Shown one piece after another: positions 29,182-37,641 of a stretch of DNA of 64,000 nt; position 1 is the stretch's first letter; each line of letters starts with the position of its first letter. Location: contig NZ_CP074372.1 in assembly GCF_018362995.1 (NCBI RefSeq), positions 1,364,001-1,428,000 of the forward strand, given 5' to 3'. The DNA is from Chryseobacterium indologenes (GTDB lineage Bacteria > Bacteroidota > Bacteroidia > Flavobacteriales > Weeksellaceae). The position numbers were made by a program, and so were the translations under genes. The notes under the pieces are model-generated. The model was given only the letters and a program-made list of their open reading frames with translations, did no database searches and was not told the origin of the DNA.

Positions 29182-29358
29182 TTATTTTTTAGCTTCTTCT
29201 ACAGAAACTTTTCTGAAGTCTTTGAACAATTTGCTTAGTTCTAAAGCTGCTTTACGAGCTCTTGTACCAGCAGCCTTGTTTCCTTTTTCTGCTTGTTGGT
29301 TTGCCTCAGTTGTGAACGCTTCAAATTCTGCGTTGATTTTTTCAATTAGTTCTTTCAT
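29182..29358 (-). CDS. Histone H1-like small basic protein
   Basis: A 58-residue ORF, MKELIEKINAEFEAFTTEAN then QQAEKGNKAAGTRARKAALE and a C-terminal LSKLFKDFRKVSVEEAKK. It is Lys/Ala/Glu-rich with no Cys or Trp. It matches the short histone H1-like (Hc1-related) proteins common in Bacteroidota, thought to bind DNA. It has a consensus TATATTTG promoter (29379-29386) and a strong terminator, as expected for an abundant monocistronic product. Function is inferred from composition and family memory. Confidence 0.82.
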   Translation of the reverse strand: MKELIEKINAEFEAFTTEANQQAEKGNKAAGTRARKAALELSKLFKDFRKVSVEEAKK

Positions 29359-29378
29359 TTATTTAAAAATTTAGGCTG

Positions 29379-29386
29379 CAAATATA
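29379..29386 (-). promoter_or_regulatory. -7 promoter box of the histone-like gene
   Basis: The minus strand reads TATATTTG, 21 bases upstream of the ATG. Confidence 0.55.
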
Positions 29387-29653
29387 GGTTTTATGGTGAT
29401 TCCAGCCTAATTGTGTTGAAAAAAAATAGTGGATTTAATTATTTTTTTTGAGTCTTTCCACAATTCAATTTCATTTTTAAAATAAAATCGAAATATTACC
29501 GGAAATCAGCCATCTGTTTGAATCTGAAATGCTTTATACATCAAGATATCAATAACCCCTTAAGAATCAACACGAATTGAAAAAAAACGAAGGCTTTATT
29601 TGAAACTCATCTGATCTCAACCTTTCCATAATAACTTCATTGTTATTAATAAT

Positions 29654-31069
29654 TTAAAACATTAATTCCTGAGCTTTATTTCCTGCTTTCTGTAACAAAA
29701 TAATGCTTTCAGAAGTAATCCGCTCTGCAAAAACAATCCGGAAATGAAATTGATATTTATCTGTAAAAGAAAAGGTGTCTCCGGGAGTAAATAAAACCTT
29801 CCGCTTTTCACAATACTCATAGAATCTTTTCATATCAACATTCTCCGGAAGCTGTCCCCAAATACTATATCCACCCTGAGGCCTGTGAAAATAAGAACCT
29901 TCGGGAAAAGAATTTCTTAAAGCATCCAATACCTGAACAGCCTGCTGGTTGAGCTTTTTCCGAAATGAATGCAAATGTCTTTCATAGCTGTTTCCCTGCA
30001 ACAGTTTTAAAACCAATTCCTGATAAACAGGAGAAACCGACCGGCCTAAAGAAAACCTTACTCTTTCGGATTTTGCATAAAAATTACCTGCATAAAGCCA
30101 GCCTAAACGGATTCCCGGCGCCAATGTTTTTGAAAATGATGAATAGGTCATGACCAATCCTTTGGTATCAAAACTTTTTATACATCGGGGCCTTTGTTCA
30201 TTGAAATAGAGATCGGAATACATATCATTTTCAATGATATACACCTGATGTTGTTCTGCAATACTCAACAATACTGCTTTAACCTCATCACTCATGAGTA
30301 CACCTGTAGGATTATGAAAATTCGGAGTTACAACCAAGGCTCGAATATCGTTTTCAGCGCAGACTGTTCTGAAATATCCCGTATCAAAACCACTTCTGTA
30401 ATGAACAGGAATTTCGATTACTTTAAGATCGAGATTAGTGATAACCTCCAATACAGAGAATACACAAGGGCTTTCAACAGCGATCACATCTCCGGCTTTT
30501 GTAACCGATTTCAAAGCGATCGTGAGTGCTTGTAATGCACCGTCAGTAATGATTATTTCATCAGGGTTTAAAGTACAGCCGTAAGTTCCCATTTGTTTTG
30601 CAATCTGTTTCCTTAATGTCTCCAGACCATTTAACGGGTAATACCTGAGCAATGCTGCTCCTTTTTCACGAATCACTTCCTGCATCGTTTTGAGGATGAG
30701 TTTCTGCGGAATCAGCAAATCTCCGGGCACAGCAGTATTGAAAGAACTGGATTCTGAGGTCCTTTTGGAAGTCAGCATCATATTCTTCATAAATTTGGCA
30801 TCTCTTACTACGACAGGCAGTTTTGTTCTGATTTCCGGAATATTCTCTTCCTGAATTTCTGCAACAAAATATCCAGATCTCGGATGGCTCTTAATCAAAC
30901 CTTTAATCATAAGATATTCAAATCCGCTTTGTACAGAACTTGTACTGAGTTTGTATTTTTCTTTAATTTCACGAACGGACGGAAGTCTGTCTTTTTCCTG
31001 CAAAACTCCACTGCGGATCTGTTTCTCTATTACTGCTGTAAAAATTTCGTATTTATAAGATTTTGCCAT
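29654..31069 (-). CDS. MocR/GntR-type regulator with aminotransferase domain
   Basis: A 471-residue MocR-family protein. The N-terminal GntR winged helix is visible at about 10-75 (LPSVREIKEKYKLSTSSVQS). An aminotransferase-like domain follows (about 110-460) with TPNFHNPTG, ENDMYSDLYFNEQRP and SSFSKTLAPGIRLGW, whose lysine should bind PLP. MocR regulators sense PLP-linked amines or amino acids and typically control a divergent gene; here that is the GNAT-like gene at 31184. Direct repeats of CTGTACCGA in the shared intergenic region are candidate operators. It is not of proven PdxR type, since no pdxST genes are nearby. Confidence 0.9.
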   Translation of the reverse strand: MAKSYKYEIFTAVIEKQIRSGVLQEKDRLPSVREIKEKYKLSTSSVQSGFEYLMIKGLIKSHPRSGYFVAEIQEENIPEIRTKLPVVVRDAKFMKNMMLTSKRTSESSSFNTAVPGDLLIPQKLILKTMQEVIREKGAALLRYYPLNGLETLRKQIAKQMGTYGCTLNPDEIIITDGALQALTIALKSVTKAGDVIAVESPCVFSVLEVITNLDLKVIEIPVHYRSGFDTGYFRTVCAENDIRALVVTPNFHNPTGVLMSDEVKAVLLSIAEQHQVYIIENDMYSDLYFNEQRPRCIKSFDTKGLVMTYSSFSKTLAPGIRLGWLYAGNFYAKSERVRFSLGRSVSPVYQELVLKLLQGNSYERHLHSFRKKLNQQAVQVLDALRNSFPEGSYFHRPQGGYSIWGQLPENVDMKRFYEYCEKRKVLFTPGDTFSFTDKYQFHFRIVFAERITSESIILLQKAGNKAQELMF

Positions 31070-31075
31070 AATACA

Positions 31076-31138
31076 CTGTACCGAACAAATTTATAAAATT
31101 ATCTTTCTGTACCGATTATATTTTAGCAAACTGTATCC
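31076..31138. promoter_or_regulatory. Candidate MocR operator: CTGTACCGA direct repeats
   Basis: CTGTACCGA occurs at 31076-31084 and 31107-31115, with a related CTGTATCC at 31131-31138. The first copy lies close to the expected MocR transcription start, downstream of a minus-strand TAAATTTG -7 box (31086-31093). Direct-repeat operators are typical of MocR proteins. Confidence 0.5.
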
Positions 31139-31183
31139 TTTTTAAATTGATTAATCTTATAATTTTGAATAAAAAAAGATCCC

Positions 31184-31699
31184 ATGGATATCATTTCAAA
31201 ATTTACAGTAGGTTCTGAAGAGGGAATTTCTGATCTTATAGCCATTATTGATTCGTCCGTTTACGCCTTACACAAAGAGTTTGTTACAGAAGATGAGATT
31301 AAAAAATATATTCATAATGAAATAGATCCGAGAAAAATGATCAATGACCTTAATGATCTCTCCAACCAACTGATCATGACGTATGCAGGTCAGAAACCTG
31401 TCGGATACAGTATTATCAAAAGCGGTTCTCTTCATCCTGGCATACCGGAGGGGAAAAGAGCAACAGAAATCAGTTTTGTAATTCTCTCAGAGTTTGATTT
31501 TCCTGAAACAAGGCAGTCACTTTGGAAAAAGTGCAGATCAGCAGTGAGCTTCACGGATATTGTATGGACAAATATGCTGGATCATGATCCTCTTTCGGAG
31601 TTTTTAAAAGAATCTGGTTTTGTATCTGCTATCAGTTCAAAAGCCGGCCCATTCCTGCTTCCGTCACATATTTTAGAATTGGAGATTAATAAAGGTTAG
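31184..31699 (+). CDS. GNAT-like acetyltransferase-fold protein
   Basis: A 171-residue soluble protein, probably of the N-acetyltransferase superfamily: MTYAGQKPVGYSIIKSGS resembles the beta4 strand, and the C-terminal DPLSEFLKESGFVSAISSKA resembles the usual LYEKxGF motif. The acetyl-CoA P-loop (R/QxxGxG/A) is not clearly preserved, so activity is uncertain. It is divergent from the MocR gene and preceded by TAATTTTG at 31160-31167, suggesting MocR control. Confidence 0.6.
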   Translation: MDIISKFTVGSEEGISDLIAIIDSSVYALHKEFVTEDEIKKYIHNEIDPRKMINDLNDLSNQLIMTYAGQKPVGYSIIKSGSLHPGIPEGKRATEISFVILSEFDFPETRQSLWKKCRSAVSFTDIVWTNMLDHDPLSEFLKESGFVSAISSKAGPFLLPSHILELEINKG

Positions 31700-31785
31700 T
31701 AAACCAAAGAAATATTATTGAGAGGAGCTATCATTCCCATTTTTTTATTTCACTTAAAATTATTTTGAGTGAGCAGTGGTTTTAT

Positions 31786-31793
31786 TATCTTTG
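31786..31793 (+). promoter_or_regulatory. -7 promoter box of the AraC gene at 31813
   Basis: TATCTTTG, with a TTG about 20 bases upstream (31764-31766) as a possible -33 element; 20 bases before the ATG. Confidence 0.5.
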
Positions 31794-31812
31794 ATTTTTA
31801 TAATTTTTACTT

Positions 31813-32727
31813 ATGAGCGATCAACTGGAAACTATAGAGGATTATTACAAACGCATCCGTAAGAACCAAATCAAAATGTTTGATTCTGAGGATTTTGAAA
31901 TGGGTAAATCTCATTTCAATATTTCGATGCGAAAATACTGCAGTTTTAAGAGTCCTTACAACCGCCGTGATTATTATAAAATCAGTTTTATCATTGGAAA
32001 AGGGACCATTCATTATGGCACCCATCAGCTGTATATTGACCGGCCGGCATTATTCTTTCCTTCTCCAAGCATTCCCTACTCATGGGAGTGCGAAAGTGAT
32101 TTACAGGAAGGATATTTCTGTCTATTCAACCAGGAATTTTTTAACGGAAATTCAGAATTTAATCTGTTTAAAAAGACTTCAATGTTCAAAGAATGGAGCA
32201 AGCCTGTCGTTTTCCTGACAGAGGAGCAGACTCAGCTGGCTACTCTTTATTTTGATCAGATTTACAGAATGAATAATTCTGGCTATCCCTTCCGTTGCAG
32301 CAGTATCAAAAGTAATCTTGCATCCGTCATGCATCTGGCAATGGAAAACCGTGTGGAAGACATCAATCCTAATGAACTTCCTGCAAATGTGCGTTTATAC
32401 AGATTATTTGATGAACTGCTCAACAAACAGTTTCCCCTGGACTCCCCGGCCTATCCGCTTGCATTAAAAACTCCTTCGGATTTTGCCGAACACCTTAATG
32501 TACATGTGAATCATTTGAATTCTTCAGTAAAATCTGTCACCCATCTCACAACAACACAAATCATTAAAGAAAAAATGTTTGAAGAGTCTAAAAATCTTCT
32601 GAAGTATACCAATTGGGACATTGCTCAGATCGGTTATACGTTAGGTTTTGATCAGCCTGCTCATTTCAATAATTTCTTTAAAAAACATGCCCGGACTTCA
32701 CCATTAAAATTTAAGAATTTAGCTTAA
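31813..32727 (+). CDS. AraC-family transcriptional regulator
   Basis: A 304-residue regulator with a cupin-like N-terminal sensor (YNRRDYYKISFIIGKGTIHY, PSIPYSWECESDLQEGYFCL) and a C-terminal AraC double HTH (DFAEHLNVHVNHLNSSVKSV; IGYTLGFDQPAHFNNFFKKH). It is a paralogue of the regulator at 10835-11773. It precedes an MFS drug-efflux type gene by 82 bases on the same strand and probably regulates it. Confidence 0.88.
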   Translation: MSDQLETIEDYYKRIRKNQIKMFDSEDFEMGKSHFNISMRKYCSFKSPYNRRDYYKISFIIGKGTIHYGTHQLYIDRPALFFPSPSIPYSWECESDLQEGYFCLFNQEFFNGNSEFNLFKKTSMFKEWSKPVVFLTEEQTQLATLYFDQIYRMNNSGYPFRCSSIKSNLASVMHLAMENRVEDINPNELPANVRLYRLFDELLNKQFPLDSPAYPLALKTPSDFAEHLNVHVNHLNSSVKSVTHLTTTQIIKEKMFEESKNLLKYTNWDIAQIGYTLGFDQPAHFNNFFKKHARTSPLKFKNLA

Positions 32728-32809
32728 TATTTGATTTTTGTAATTTTTACTTTGTCTTTTAAAATTCACTTTTCTATTTCTTGACTTATTTTTGCATTGT
32801 AAAAAATGA

Positions 32810-34021
32810 ATGAACATGTTGAGAGAAGCATCTGAAAAAAGAATCAGATTAATTACCATTATGGCTTTCGTGTCTATCCCGCTTTCGGGGTTTGTCACGG
32901 ATATATATTTACCGTCGTTCCCTTCCATGGCCAAAGAAATGATGGTTTCAGAAAAAGATATCCAGATCACTCTGACCTCATATCTTCTTAGCTACGGAAT
33001 TTCGCAGTTATTTGTGGGAGGAATTCTGGACAGTATCGGCCGCTACCGTCCCAAACTGATCGCATTGTTTATGTTGATCCTGACCAGTATTTTAATTACA
33101 ATGACCAACAGTATTTTGCTGATCTGTCTGCTTCGTATTCTTCAGGGAGCCGCTGTTTCAGTACTTGTAGTGGCTACGCGGGCTATTTTTGTAGATATTT
33201 ATGATTCTGAGAAAGTGAAGCACTATTTGAGTTACTTCACAATTGTATGGTCGTGTGGGCCTATCCTGGCACCTTTTCTGGGTGGTTATCTTGAGAAAAT
33301 CTTTAACTGGCATGCTAATTTTTATTTCCTAGCTCTATACGCCGGATTCCTTTTCCTGTTTGAATGGTTCTTTAGTGGCGAGAGTCTTCCTCAGAAAAAG
33401 AAACTTGACCTGTCAGAAAACATCAGCCTATACAAAATGATGCTTAAGAACAGGATTTTCATGCTGGGAATTTTCATATTAGGACTGAGCTACTCTATCG
33501 TTATGCTATTCAATATTACCGGGCCGTTTATTATTGAAAACACATTCCATTTCACTCCGGTTATTATTGGATACTGTACATTGATCCTTGGTTTTTCCTG
33601 GATGATCGGCGGTTTCATTGGGAAACGCAGGCTGACTCTTGATTTCAAGCCAAGAATTCTACAGCCTATCCTTTTACAGCTGATTCTGATTGCAGGATTG
33701 ATTATCACCAGCTATTTCGCAGAAAGCCTTTTCATTATGATTCCTTTTGCTTTTTTGATTCATATCTGTTCCGGAATTTTATTTACCTCATTCTTTACGA
33801 CAAGTATGCTTTACTTTCCTAAAAATGCAGGAACTGCCGGAGGACTGATGGGAGGATTGGTCTATGTAATCACTTCTGTGACAAGCTTTATCATTTCGGT
33901 AAGCGGAAATGTAAGTGAGCAAAAAGATCTGTCCTGGCGTTATCTGATCATTGCCTGTCTGCTTTTAGGGATTATCCTTATTATGCATCAGGCCGTAAAA
34001 AAAGAAAAAGCAGAGAACTAG
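32810..34021 (+). CDS. MFS transporter, Bcr/CflA drug-efflux type
   Basis: A 403-residue, 12-span major facilitator. The N-terminal half shows SGFVTDIYLPSFPSMAKEM and ISQLFVGGILDSIGRYRPK, the Bcr/CflA version of motif A; WSCGPILAPFLGGYLEKIF matches motif C of antiporters. It probably exports drugs or small metabolites with proton exchange. TATTTTTG at 32787-32794 is its likely -7 box, so it may be independently transcribed and controlled by the AraC upstream. Starts at 32810 and 32816 are both possible. A terminator overlaps the stop. Confidence 0.88.
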   Translation: MNMLREASEKRIRLITIMAFVSIPLSGFVTDIYLPSFPSMAKEMMVSEKDIQITLTSYLLSYGISQLFVGGILDSIGRYRPKLIALFMLILTSILITMTNSILLICLLRILQGAAVSVLVVATRAIFVDIYDSEKVKHYLSYFTIVWSCGPILAPFLGGYLEKIFNWHANFYFLALYAGFLFLFEWFFSGESLPQKKKLDLSENISLYKMMLKNRIFMLGIFILGLSYSIVMLFNITGPFIIENTFHFTPVIIGYCTLILGFSWMIGGFIGKRRLTLDFKPRILQPILLQLILIAGLIITSYFAESLFIMIPFAFLIHICSGILFTSFFTTSMLYFPKNAGTAGGLMGGLVYVITSVTSFIISVSGNVSEQKDLSWRYLIIACLLLGIILIMHQAVKKEKAEN

Positions 34022-34035
34022 TCTCTGCTTTTTTA
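34005..34035 (+). terminator. Terminator overlapping the MFS stop codon
   Basis: AAAAGCAGAGA pairs with TCTCTGCTTTT around ACTAG, then TTATTATTTT. Confidence 0.85.
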
Positions 34036-34371
34036 TTATTTTATACTTTAAAGATATTTTTTCAGAAAAATCCAGCCATAATTCAGGAACTAGATGACAC
34101 TACTTCTTAAACTCTGTAGAAGTTGCAAGATCTTTATTCCATTCATCAAGATCAGTATTTTATTTCGAAAGTCCTATAGTTCTGAATTTTATAGATATCA
34201 GGCATCAAAATTTGTTTCTGCAAAATCGTTTTCAATTTATTGATCATCTATCTCATACTATTTCACATTCAATTAGTTTTAATTAAAACTAATTTCACGT
34301 ATATTTGTTAAGGTAACGGTGCTTATTTTTTTTAAAGCATTCCTTTGCCCACCATATCATTTTTATACAAC
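34022..34371. other. Intergenic stretch upstream of marR-type gene
   Basis: 350 bases. The left end holds the MFS terminator, and the right end a 24-bp palindrome and promoter. Between them (about 34040-34265) I see no ORF or repeat. Confidence 0.7.
34271..34307 (+). promoter_or_regulatory. 24-bp perfect palindrome and -7 box (MarR operator)
   Basis: AATTAGTTTTAA is followed immediately by its exact reverse complement (34271-34294). Six bases later lies TATATTTG (34300-34307). A palindrome overlapping the -33 region is the classic MarR autoregulatory arrangement, and MarR sites are AT-rich palindromes of about this size. Confidence 0.75.
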
Positions 34372-34848
34372 ATGCGTGAAAAACAGAATAATATATCAGA
34401 ACTGGCTCTGGAGCTTGGCCTGGCAATGAGTGAAATGAAAAGCCGGCTTCGACAGAAGATTCAGACCAGGATTAATGAATATGATCCGGATCTTTCTTTT
34501 GAACTGATTGAGATTCTGGGACTGCTTTCACGCAATAATGGTATTAACCAGCAGGAAATAGGAAATAAAGTAAGTAAAGACAAATCAAGCATTACTTACC
34601 TCATCAACAATCTTGTAAAACGGGATTTTGTTGAACGGATCGCTGATAAAAAAGACAGGAGAAACAAGCAGATCTTTTTGACTCCTAAAGGTAAACAGAT
34701 CGTTGAAACCGTTTATCCATGGGCATTGGATCTTTACAAAAAGGCGGTTGGTAATATTGATATTGAGGAGATCAGCAAAGCTTTGCTCTTAGTAAAAAAA
34801 ATGACAGCAAACCTGGAAAAAACAGGATCAAAATATGATACATTATGA
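34372..34848 (+). CDS. MarR-family transcriptional regulator
   Basis: A 158-residue winged-helix regulator. The HTH core is visible (EILGLLSRNNGINQQEIGNK then DKSSITYLINNLVKRDFVER) with the wing DKKDRRNKQIFLTPKG. The open frame extends to a TTG at 34345, but the ATG at 34372 (MREKQNNISEL) is preferred. The stop overlaps the start of the universal stress protein gene (ATGA), so the two are coupled. It probably binds the 24-bp palindrome upstream. Confidence 0.9.
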   Translation: MREKQNNISELALELGLAMSEMKSRLRQKIQTRINEYDPDLSFELIEILGLLSRNNGINQQEIGNKVSKDKSSITYLINNLVKRDFVERIADKKDRRNKQIFLTPKGKQIVETVYPWALDLYKKAVGNIDIEEISKALLLVKKMTANLEKTGSKYDTL

Positions 34849-35687
34849 GAACAATCCTTGTACCCATTGATTTTACATCAACTACGGAAAATGCAGTAAG
34901 AGTAGCCGCAGACTGGGCAAAAACCTACGAATATCAAAATATTATCTTACTAAAAACAGCAGGAGAATCTGAATTTGATTATCTGCATATTGCAGAAGGG
35001 CATTCATTTGTCAACGAAGAAAGTGTCAACAATCTGTTGCAGAGAACAGAATTATTATTCGATCAGTTAACAGACATCATAACAGAAAAATCACCTGAAA
35101 TAAAAGTTTCCAGGATATTAAGTGATTGGGCGCTTACCAGAAGCATCAATGAGCTTTTAAAAAATCAACCATCTGTAGAACTGATTATTTTGGGAAGTGA
35201 CGATCAAACCTCTACCACTGAGAGCTTTGTTTCCGACAATATCATTAGCATTGCAAGAACGAGTCCTGTGAAAACCTTAATTGTTCCTAACAGCTATCAC
35301 TACTCTCCTATCAAAAATATATTTATTCCTTGTGATATAAAGGGAATTAAGAGACTGGAAAGATTGTTTCATCACAAATCTGTTATCCATAAACAGGATG
35401 TACGTCTGATGTTTTTGAATATCAATACCCGTGAGAAAGAGGATGAGGACAAAAAAAGAGAGCTGGAAGAGTATATTCGTGAACATCTGACAGAAATCCC
35501 AAGCAGCATTCATTATTCTCATGATGAAAATGTCATTAAGGGCATTCTCACCTTTGCAACCTCTAATAAAGCGGATCTTATTATTGCTTTGCCAGGCCAG
35601 CACAGCTTCCTCTATTACCTGGCAAGCAGAAGTATTTCTGAAGGAATTTACCAGAACACCCAACAACCGGTATTGATTTTAAAATAA
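34845..35687 (+). CDS. Universal stress protein, two-domain
   Basis: A 280-residue tandem UspA-type protein. The first domain (about 1-145) begins TILVPIDFTSTTENAVRVAA and ends with ELIILGSDDQ and SPVKTLIVPNS. The second domain (about 150-280) is more diverged, beginning KNIFIPCDIKGIKRLERLF and ending QPVLILK. The classical ATP motif G-2x-G-9x-G(S/T) is not clear, so nucleotide binding is uncertain. It is translationally coupled to the MarR gene. A Crp/Fnr regulator gene is convergent. Confidence 0.87.
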   Translation: MRTILVPIDFTSTTENAVRVAADWAKTYEYQNIILLKTAGESEFDYLHIAEGHSFVNEESVNNLLQRTELLFDQLTDIITEKSPEIKVSRILSDWALTRSINELLKNQPSVELIILGSDDQTSTTESFVSDNIISIARTSPVKTLIVPNSYHYSPIKNIFIPCDIKGIKRLERLFHHKSVIHKQDVRLMFLNINTREKEDEDKKRELEEYIREHLTEIPSSIHYSHDENVIKGILTFATSNKADLIIALPGQHSFLYYLASRSISEGIYQNTQQPVLILK

Positions 35688-35712
35688 TAAATTATAAAGT
35701 GAATGTTGAACG

Positions 35713-36309
35713 CTAATAATAAATTTTGGCGCTTTCAATCTTGACAAGCTTCAGTTCCTGCATTTTTTTAACATATCTGATTACAGTCTCTACCCGAAGC
35801 CCGGTAAGAGTAGCGATCTGTTGTCTGGTATAGGGAATAAGAAACGAATAGGCTTCCTCAAATCCAAAATATTTTTTAAGATGATCAAAAAGCTTCATAA
35901 GCTTGACTATAGGATCGGAAATCGCCAGAAAACTGGAAATCATGTACCTGAAATGCAGTCTGTCGGCTGTATATTTATTAATCTCGAGCATTAGTTCAGG
36001 TTTTTCCAAGAGCATCTGCAGAAACTTAGTCCTGGAAATCTTAATAATCTCGCAGCTGGTAACTGCAATAGCATTGATGGCATAATGATGATTGGTAAAT
36101 AAATAGCTTTCACCAATGCAGTGACCATCAAAAGGAAGCCCGTGAACAAATTCTTTTCCGTCTTCTAAAAAAGTATTCAGTTTCACAGTACCATGCCTGA
36201 TCTGGAAATAATATTTAGCCGCCGTTCCTTCTTTAAAAATAGAATCTGCCGCATCATATTTTTCCAGAATGGCTCCCCGGGAAAATAATAGGTCTTCACA
36301 TATGATCAT
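35713..36309 (-). CDS. Crp/Fnr-family transcriptional regulator
   Basis: A 198-residue regulator with an N-terminal cyclic-nucleotide-binding-like barrel (GTVKLNTFLEDGKEFVHGLP then GHCIGESYLF) and a C-terminal winged HTH (YTRQQIATLTGLRVETVIRY). No Fnr-type N-terminal cysteine cluster is present, so it is not an Fe-S oxygen sensor. The effector is unknown. It is convergent with the MarR-universal stress operon and only 25 bases from it. Confidence 0.88.
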   Translation of the reverse strand: MIICEDLLFSRGAILEKYDAADSIFKEGTAAKYYFQIRHGTVKLNTFLEDGKEFVHGLPFDGHCIGESYLFTNHHYAINAIAVTSCEIIKISRTKFLQMLLEKPELMLEINKYTADRLHFRYMISSFLAISDPIVKLMKLFDHLKKYFGFEEAYSFLIPYTRQQIATLTGLRVETVIRYVKKMQELKLVKIESAKIYY

Positions 36310-36408
36310 CTTGCATTATTTTTGAGTAAAAATACTTAAAGTATATGCTATATTGCAACTTATCAAATACCACAAAACACTGTATTTACTGATATCAACA
36401 CTCGTTTA

Positions 36409-36765
36409 TTAAGCTGTAATTTTCTTTTTATGTTTTGCTCCCCATTCAGCAAGCGCTGCAATAACGTCTTTCAGTGACTCACTGTATTCTGTATGAATAT
36501 ATTCTACCAAGACCGGTTTCTGATCAGTAAGAACGGTTCTTTCAACTAAATGGTTGACCTCCAGTTTTTTCAATTCACTGGAAAGGACTCTTGCTGAAAT
36601 CCCATTAATCGTTCGCTGCAACTCGTTGAACCGTGTATGTCCGCCCAAAATAGCAATCATTACCCGGATGGTCCACCTGCCTCCTAAAACGTACAAAGCA
36701 TCCTCAGTAGCAGACAGATGCGTGCTACATTGCGGCCTTGAATACACTATTTTTTCTTCTTCCAT
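36409..36765 (-). CDS. HxlR-family transcriptional regulator
   Basis: A 118-residue winged-helix protein. The HxlR signature is visible: LGGRWTIRVMIAILGGHTRFNELQ, then INGISARVLSSELKKLEVNH, with Cys13 near the N-terminus in RPQCS. Such regulators often sense electrophiles or oxidants through this cysteine. It is divergent from an FMN-dependent azoreductase gene, the usual target type, and repeats in the shared gap are likely operators. Confidence 0.9.
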   Translation of the reverse strand: MEEEKIVYSRPQCSTHLSATEDALYVLGGRWTIRVMIAILGGHTRFNELQRTINGISARVLSSELKKLEVNHLVERTVLTDQKPVLVEYIHTEYSESLKDVIAALAEWGAKHKKKITA

Positions 36766-36782
36766 TGTCTTTGTTTTATCTG

Positions 36783-36826
36783 ATTACTAACCTAAATGTT
36801 ATTACTAACCTTTTGGTAACTACTAT
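36783..36826. promoter_or_regulatory. Candidate HxlR operator between hxlR-type and azoreductase genes
   Basis: ATTACTAACC occurs at 36783-36792 and again at 36801-36810. The second copy is followed by TTTT and an inverted GGTAACTACT. The 18-base phasing and the location in a divergent promoter suit a winged-helix dimer. Confidence 0.55.
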
Positions 36827-36882
36827 CTTTTAATTAGTAAATATAGATAATTTTGAAACATCAATTTTAAAAAAAATAAAAA

Positions 36883-37485
36883 ATGAAACGAGTACTTCAT
36901 ATTATCTCCAGCCCAAGAAGCGAATCATCAATCAGTAAAAAACTGGGAAATGCTGTTGTGGAAAAAATCACGGCAAAATATCCTGACAGTGTTTTTAAAA
37001 AACGTGATCTGGCCAACCCGCTTTTTCCTCATTTAGAAGAAGCCCATATCAATGCTTTTTTCACTCCGGAGGAAAACCGTACGCCAGAACAGCTGGAAAC
37101 TGTAAAACTTTCAGATACGGTAATTGCTGAACTGCATGAGTCTGATATTATCATTATTGAAGCTCCATTGTATAATTTCAGTATCACGTCTACCCTTAAA
37201 TCATGGCTTGATCATATTGCAAGAGCGGGAAAAACGTTCAGCTACAGCGAAAACGGTCCTGAAGGCCTGGTAAAAAACAAGAAAGTATACCTTGCTTTTT
37301 CAAGTGGCGGTGTATATTCTGAAGGGGAAAGACAGGCGTATGATTTTGTAGTTCCTTATCTAAAACAAACTCTCGGATTTATGGGAATGACAGATATTTC
37401 TGTGGTCCGTGCTGAAGGTCTTTCTGTTCCGGTGATTCAGGAAACAGCTCTGCAAAAAGGGATTGAGAGTATTGTTGTTGAGTAA
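36883..37485 (+). CDS. azoR: FMN-dependent NADH-azoreductase / quinone reductase
   Basis: A 200-residue flavodoxin-fold enzyme of the AzoR type. The FMN phosphate loop is ISSPRSESSISKKL (about residues 7-20). APLYNFSITSTLKSWLDHIARAGKTFSY (about 92-120) is the family's strongest signature, and SGGVYSEG contacts the flavin. It reduces azo dyes and quinones with NAD(P)H, in the cytosol. It is divergent from an HxlR regulator and probably induced by electrophiles. A terminator follows. Confidence 0.92.
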   Translation: MKRVLHIISSPRSESSISKKLGNAVVEKITAKYPDSVFKKRDLANPLFPHLEEAHINAFFTPEENRTPEQLETVKLSDTVIAELHESDIIIIEAPLYNFSITSTLKSWLDHIARAGKTFSYSENGPEGLVKNKKVYLAFSSGGVYSEGERQAYDFVVPYLKQTLGFMGMTDISVVRAEGLSVPVIQETALQKGIESIVVE

Positions 37486-37496
37486 AAATTTAAAAG

Positions 37497-37523
37497 TGCT
37501 GCTCCTCTGGAGCAGCATTTTTT
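37497..37523 (+). terminator. Terminator of the azoreductase gene
   Basis: TGCTGCTCC pairs with GGAGCAGCA over a 3-base loop, followed by a T-run. Confidence 0.88.
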
Positions 37524-37641
37524 ATATCGATTTTCAAATAGATAAAGAATGTTTACATCATAAAAACAACAATTCCCTCAACATATGTAAAAGCTTTTCT
37601 TGTTTTTATCTCTCATTTTTACATCATTAAAAAGAAAGATT

